Shown: positions 4,951 to 8,245 of the stretch, in pieces
How the letters are laid out: each line of letters begins with the position of its first letter
How positions within the stretch are numbered: position 1 is the stretch's first letter
From: Oscillospiraceae bacterium
GTDB taxonomy: Bacteria; Bacillota; Clostridia; UMGS1810
Length of the DNA stretch: 8,245 nt
Assembly (NCBI GenBank): GCA_022769845.1
Contig: JALEIO010000007.1
Coordinates: 1 to 8,245, forward strand
Direction of reading: 5' to 3'
Position numbers and translations under genes: made by a program
The notes under the pieces: generated by a model
What the model was told of the DNA's origin: nothing
The model's database searches: none
Seen by the model: the letters and a program-made list of their open reading frames with translations, nothing else

Positions 4951-7125
4951 TTGGAAAACAATACAGAACAAAAAATCACTCAAACTCTTAAAGAAAATTA
5001 TATGCCGTATGCTATGAGCGTTATAATTTCGCGTGCAATTCCTGAAATAGACGGCTTTAAACCATCGCACCGAAAGCTTTTATACACTATGTATAAAATG
5101 GGTCTTATAAACGGAAAACAGCGAAAATCCGCAAACATTGTGGGCGAAACAATGAAATTAAACCCGCACGGCGACGGCGCGATTTACGAAACTATGGTAA
5201 GGCTTACGCGCGGAAACGAAGCGCTTCTGCACCCGTTTATTGATTCAAAAGGCAACTTTGCAAAACAGTATTCGCGCGATATGGCATATGCCGCGTCGCG
5301 TTACACCGAGGTTAAGCTGGAAGAAATATGCAAGGAGGTTTTCGGCGATATTGACAAAAATACCGTCGATTTTGTGAGCAACTACGACGGCACAATGACC
5401 GAACCGACGCTTCTTCCCGTTTCCTTTCCCAATATTCTTGTAAATCCCAATCAAGGCATTGCAGTCGGTATGGCAAGCTGCATACCGAGCTTTAATTTAA
5501 AAGAAGTATGCGATACTACGATTGCTTATCTTAAAAATCCGAACTGCGACATATCAAAAACGCTTATTGCGCCCGACTTTTCAACGGGCGGTGAGCTGAT
5601 TTTGGATAAAGCTGCGCTTGAAAATATTTATAAAACCGGCAGAGGAAGCATAAAGGTTCGCGCAAAATACCGATACGACAAGAAAAATTCGCTTATAGAA
5701 ATTTACGAAATTCCATATACCACCACAAGCGAAGCAATTATCGACAAAATTATCGAGCTTATAAAAAGCGGTAAAATCAAAGAAATAACCGACCTTCGCG
5801 ATGAAACCGACTTAAAAGGTCTTAAAATTACTATTGACATTAAAAAAAGCGTAAAGCCCGATATGCTTATGACAAAGCTTTTCAAGCTTACTCCGCTTGA
5901 AGACTCGTTCAGCTGCAATATGAATGTGCTTATAGGCACAACTCCCATGGTGCTTGGCGTGCGCGAGATTTTGCAGCACTGGACAGATTTTAGAATGAAC
6001 TGCATAAAGCGCAAGCTTAATTTCGACCTTAACAAAATCACAATGCGTCTTCACCTTTTGGAGGGACTTAAAAAAATACTTCTCGATATTGACAAAGCAA
6101 TCGCCATTATCCGCAGCACCGAACGAGACGAGGACGTTATCCCCAACCTTATGAAAGGCTTCGGCATTGACGAGCTGCAGGCAGATTTCATTGCCGAAAT
6201 AAAGCTTCGCAATTTGAACAAGCAGTATATTTTAAACCGTTTGAAGGATATTGACGATTTAAATAACGAGCTTGACAATATAAACAAAATTCTTTCAGAT
6301 GACAATGAAGTTAAAAAGCTTATTATAGAGGATTTGAAAAGAATTGCAAAAAAATACGGCAAAGAGAGAAAAACAACCGTAGTGGAAAGCGGCGAGGTTA
6401 CCGTTTATGAAGAAGAAAGCTTTATTGAAGATTACAATCTTAAAATTTTTCTTACCAATGACGGTTATCTGAAAAAAATATCTGCCGTTTCACTGCGTTC
6501 AAGCTCGGCACAAAAGCTTAAAGACGGCGATTTTATCGTGCTTGAACAAGAAACTACAAACAAAGCCGACCTTGTGCTTATCAGTAATATGTGCAACGCA
6601 TACAAGCTTAAGCTTCACGAGGTTGCCGACTGCAAAGCGAGCGACTGGGGACACTTTGCACCGAACATTGCAAAAATGGAACAGGGCGAAAAAATTGTTT
6701 TTGCCATTGCGACAACCGACTATGCCGGCGACCTGTTATACTTTTTTGAAAACGGCAAGGTTGCAAGGGTTAACCTTAAAAGCTACGAAACAAAAACCAA
6801 TCGTAAAAAGCTTATAAATGCTTACAGCGATAAATCTCCGCTTGTTGCGGTTAAGCACATTGCAGAAGATACCGATATGGTTATTTACAGCTCTATCGAC
6901 AAGGTGATGGTATTCTCAACAACCTGCTTAAATTCCAAATCCACGCGTGACACACAGGGTGTTGCGGTTATGAATATGAAAAAGAAAAGTGTTGTTACAA
7001 AAGTTGACTTTGCGTCGGAAAGCAAGCTTTCAGACATTGAATATTACAAAACAAAAAATGTTCCGGCAACGGGATATTATTTAAAAGACGAAGATAATCC
7101 AAACACACAGTTAAGTTTATTTTAA
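4951..7125 (+). CDS. parC: Type IIA topoisomerase subunit A, ParC/GyrA-like (DNA breakage-reunion subunit)
   Basis: A 724-residue protein that cuts and rejoins DNA with its subunit B partner. The N-terminus has the typical YMPYAMSVIISRAIP (17-31) and KPSHRKLLYTM (37-47). The winged-helix region has NPHGDGAIYE (71-80). The catalytic Arg-Tyr is Arg117-Tyr118 in SRYTEVKL, and QGIAVGMASCIP (168-179) carries the DNA-intercalating isoleucine region. DLRDETD (281-287) and a coiled-coil arm (about 350-470) follow. The C-terminal beta-pinwheel (about 495-690) is short, with about four recognisable blades. It has no GyrA box (QRRGGRG-like), arguing for topoisomerase IV rather than gyrase. The segment GNFAKQYSRDMAYAASRYTE is longer than the usual GNFGSIDGD form. 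The last five residues are QLSLF. The start is TTG 4951, since the next in-frame ATG would remove conserved N-terminal residues. The 22-base gap downstream suggests co-transcription with the next gene. Confidence 0.93.
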   Translation: MENNTEQKITQTLKENYMPYAMSVIISRAIPEIDGFKPSHRKLLYTMYKMGLINGKQRKSANIVGETMKLNPHGDGAIYETMVRLTRGNEALLHPFIDSKGNFAKQYSRDMAYAASRYTEVKLEEICKEVFGDIDKNTVDFVSNYDGTMTEPTLLPVSFPNILVNPNQGIAVGMASCIPSFNLKEVCDTTIAYLKNPNCDISKTLIAPDFSTGGELILDKAALENIYKTGRGSIKVRAKYRYDKKNSLIEIYEIPYTTTSEAIIDKIIELIKSGKIKEITDLRDETDLKGLKITIDIKKSVKPDMLMTKLFKLTPLEDSFSCNMNVLIGTTPMVLGVREILQHWTDFRMNCIKRKLNFDLNKITMRLHLLEGLKKILLDIDKAIAIIRSTERDEDVIPNLMKGFGIDELQADFIAEIKLRNLNKQYILNRLKDIDDLNNELDNINKILSDDNEVKKLIIEDLKRIAKKYGKERKTTVVESGEVTVYEEESFIEDYNLKIFLTNDGYLKKISAVSLRSSSAQKLKDGDFIVLEQETTNKADLVLISNMCNAYKLKLHEVADCKASDWGHFAPNIAKMEQGEKIVFAIATTDYAGDLLYFFENGKVARVNLKSYETKTNRKKLINAYSDKSPLVAVKHIAEDTDMVIYSSIDKVMVFSTTCLNSKSTRDTQGVAVMNMKKKSVVTKVDFASESKLSDIEYYKTKNVPATGYYLKDEDNPNTQLSLF

Positions 7126-7133
7126 AATTTTAT

Positions 7134-7138
7134 AGGAG
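7134..7138 (+). promoter_or_regulatory. Ribosome binding site of the acyl-CoA synthetase gene
   Basis: AGGAG lies 9 bases before ATG 7148, within the 22-base gap after the parC-like stop. No terminator or promoter is visible in this gap, which supports one operon. Confidence 0.7.
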
Positions 7139-7147
7139 TTGAAGAAA

Positions 7148-8245
7148 ATGAAAAACGTTTCCTACTATCATGTTGACGAAATTGCTTCGCTTAAAGATAT
7201 GCTGGAAAACAGTGTAAAAAAATTTGGCAGCAAAAATGCATTTTTAGTAAAAAAAGACAAAAAAAGCGCTTATGAAGGAGTAACCTACAATAATTTTTCC
7301 AAAGACGTTGAAGGTCTTGGAACGGCATTTATGAGAATGGAGCTTGCCGGCAAAAAAATTGCGGTTATCGCACCGAACAGATACGAATGGGCAGTTACAT
7401 ACCTTGCTGCCATAAACGGCGAAAGCAACATTGTTCCGATTGATAAAGAGCTTCCGTATGAGGACTGGGCTCACCTTCTTGATATTGCTGATGTTACAAC
7501 GGTTGTTTATTCGGGAAAATTTTCTGAAAATATGATAAAAGCCCGCGAGGAAAACAGAAAAATCCGTTTTCTTGTCAATATGGATTTGGACGATAACACA
7601 GAACTTGAAATAAGCTTTAAAAAACTTCTTGCATCGGGAAAAATGATGGTTTCGGAGGGCGACAACAGCTTTGCAAACGTTAAAATTAATCCCGAGGAGC
7701 CGAGGATTTTGCTGTTTACTTCAGGTACAACCGCTGTTTCAAAAGGTGTGCTTTTGTCGCATAAAAATATTTGTTCAGCACTTATGGGTATGTGTTGTAT
7801 GACATATATAGATGAAAAAGACACATTTTTGTCAATTCTTCCGCTTCATCATACTTATGAATGCAGCTGTGGATTTTTAGCGCCGATTTACCGTGGCAGC
7901 ACCGTTGCATACTGCGACGGTCTTAAGTATATAGCAAAAAATCTTGCTGAAAGCAAAACTACGGTTATGCTTTGCGTTCCTGCGATTATTGAGGCTATGT
8001 ATAAAAAAATTTGGAGCGCGGCAAAGAAAAACGGCATTGACAAAAAGCTTAAAAAGGGTCTTGCGCTTTCAAATACTCTGCGAAAAATACACATTGATAT
8101 GCGAAAAAAGATTTTTAAGCAAATTCACGATAACTTCGGCGGACATTTAAGAATGTTTGTTGTTGGTGCGGCATCGCCCAATCCGGAGGTTTCAAAGGTT
8201 CTCGGTGAATTTGGATTTATGGTTATTCAAGGCTACGGAATTACC
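7148..8245 (+). CDS. AMP-forming acyl-CoA synthetase / AMP-binding enzyme (partial, runs off right edge)
   Basis: An open frame of 366 codons from ATG 7148 that is still open at the window end; full-length members are about 550-600 residues, so roughly the last third is missing. The ANL-superfamily adenylation domain shows the phosphate-binding loop LLFTSGTTAVSKG (188-200), LPLHHTYE (231-238), a VVGAASPNPEV segment (338-348) and GYGIT (362-366), the start of the GYGxTE motif, at the edge. These enzymes activate a carboxylic acid, usually a fatty acid, as acyl-AMP and transfer it to CoA. Similarity to long-chain fatty-acid CoA ligases is strongest by eye, but the substrate cannot be read from the sequence. 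The phosphate loop differs from TSGTTGxPKG, with Ala for the last Gly and Ser for Pro; the lysine is kept. The C-terminal domain with the catalytic lysine lies outside the window. It probably shares the topoisomerase transcript. Confidence 0.9.
   Translation, partial: MKNVSYYHVDEIASLKDMLENSVKKFGSKNAFLVKKDKKSAYEGVTYNNFSKDVEGLGTAFMRMELAGKKIAVIAPNRYEWAVTYLAAINGESNIVPIDKELPYEDWAHLLDIADVTTVVYSGKFSENMIKAREENRKIRFLVNMDLDDNTELEISFKKLLASGKMMVSEGDNSFANVKINPEEPRILLFTSGTTAVSKGVLLSHKNICSALMGMCCMTYIDEKDTFLSILPLHHTYECSCGFLAPIYRGSTVAYCDGLKYIAKNLAESKTTVMLCVPAIIEAMYKKIWSAAKKNGIDKKLKKGLALSNTLRKIHIDMRKKIFKQIHDNFGGHLRMFVVGAASPNPEVSKVLGEFGFMVIQGYGIT

Noticed and set aside
2926..7125. Calling the pair DNA gyrase (gyrB/gyrA)
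   Set aside because: The A subunit has no GyrA box and a short pinwheel, and the pair is not in a dnaA/recF neighbourhood. The topoisomerase IV label is preferred, though the group is divergent.

Overview
The window looks like chromosomal DNA from a low-GC Firmicute of the class Clostridia, probably a gut-type anaerobe. The reasons are AT-rich codon use, strong purine-rich ribosome binding sites, sigma-A-type promoters close to consensus, a YerC/TrpR-like regulator next to hisZ, and a divergent type IIA topoisomerase pair of a kind I associate with Clostridia. No sequence search was possible, so genus and species are not assigned. I see no mobile element, CRISPR array, tRNA or rRNA, and no gene-free stretch longer than about 150 bases.

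Layout. The left third (1-2769) is transcribed leftward in two units. The first runs from a promoter at about 2792-2820 through a PII-like signalling protein (2422-2769) and an overlapping CPA2-type cation:proton antiporter (1263-2432), and ends at a hairpin at 1231-1252. The second starts from its own promoter (1166-1194) and carries a YerC/TrpR-family regulator (848-1141). It is followed one base later by hisZ (846 and leftward), which runs off the left edge.

The right part (2926-8245) is one rightward operon from a promoter at 2861-2890. It holds an ATPase/TOPRIM subunit (parE-like), a breakage-reunion subunit (parC-like) and an AMP-forming acyl-CoA synthetase that runs off the right edge. 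The two operons diverge from a 156-base region holding both promoters and a near-perfect 21-bp palindrome over the topoisomerase -10 region.

How the genes may work together. The two topoisomerase subunits should form an A2B2 DNA-passage enzyme. The A subunit lacks a GyrA box, so topoisomerase IV-like decatenation or relaxation is likelier than supercoiling. The PII-like protein probably senses a small molecule and controls the antiporter, which has no cytoplasmic RCK domain of its own. HisZ is the regulatory subunit of ATP phosphoribosyltransferase, the first step of histidine synthesis, and YerC may regulate its own operon.

Most notable points: the A subunit ends in QLSLF, an exact match to the sliding-clamp-binding consensus; a hairpin between the two subunit genes can hide the ribosome binding site of the second; the quinolone-contact serine is replaced by glycine; and the PII-like gene overlaps the antiporter gene. 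Several starts were moved inward because the Shine-Dalgarno sequence fits only the inner codon.
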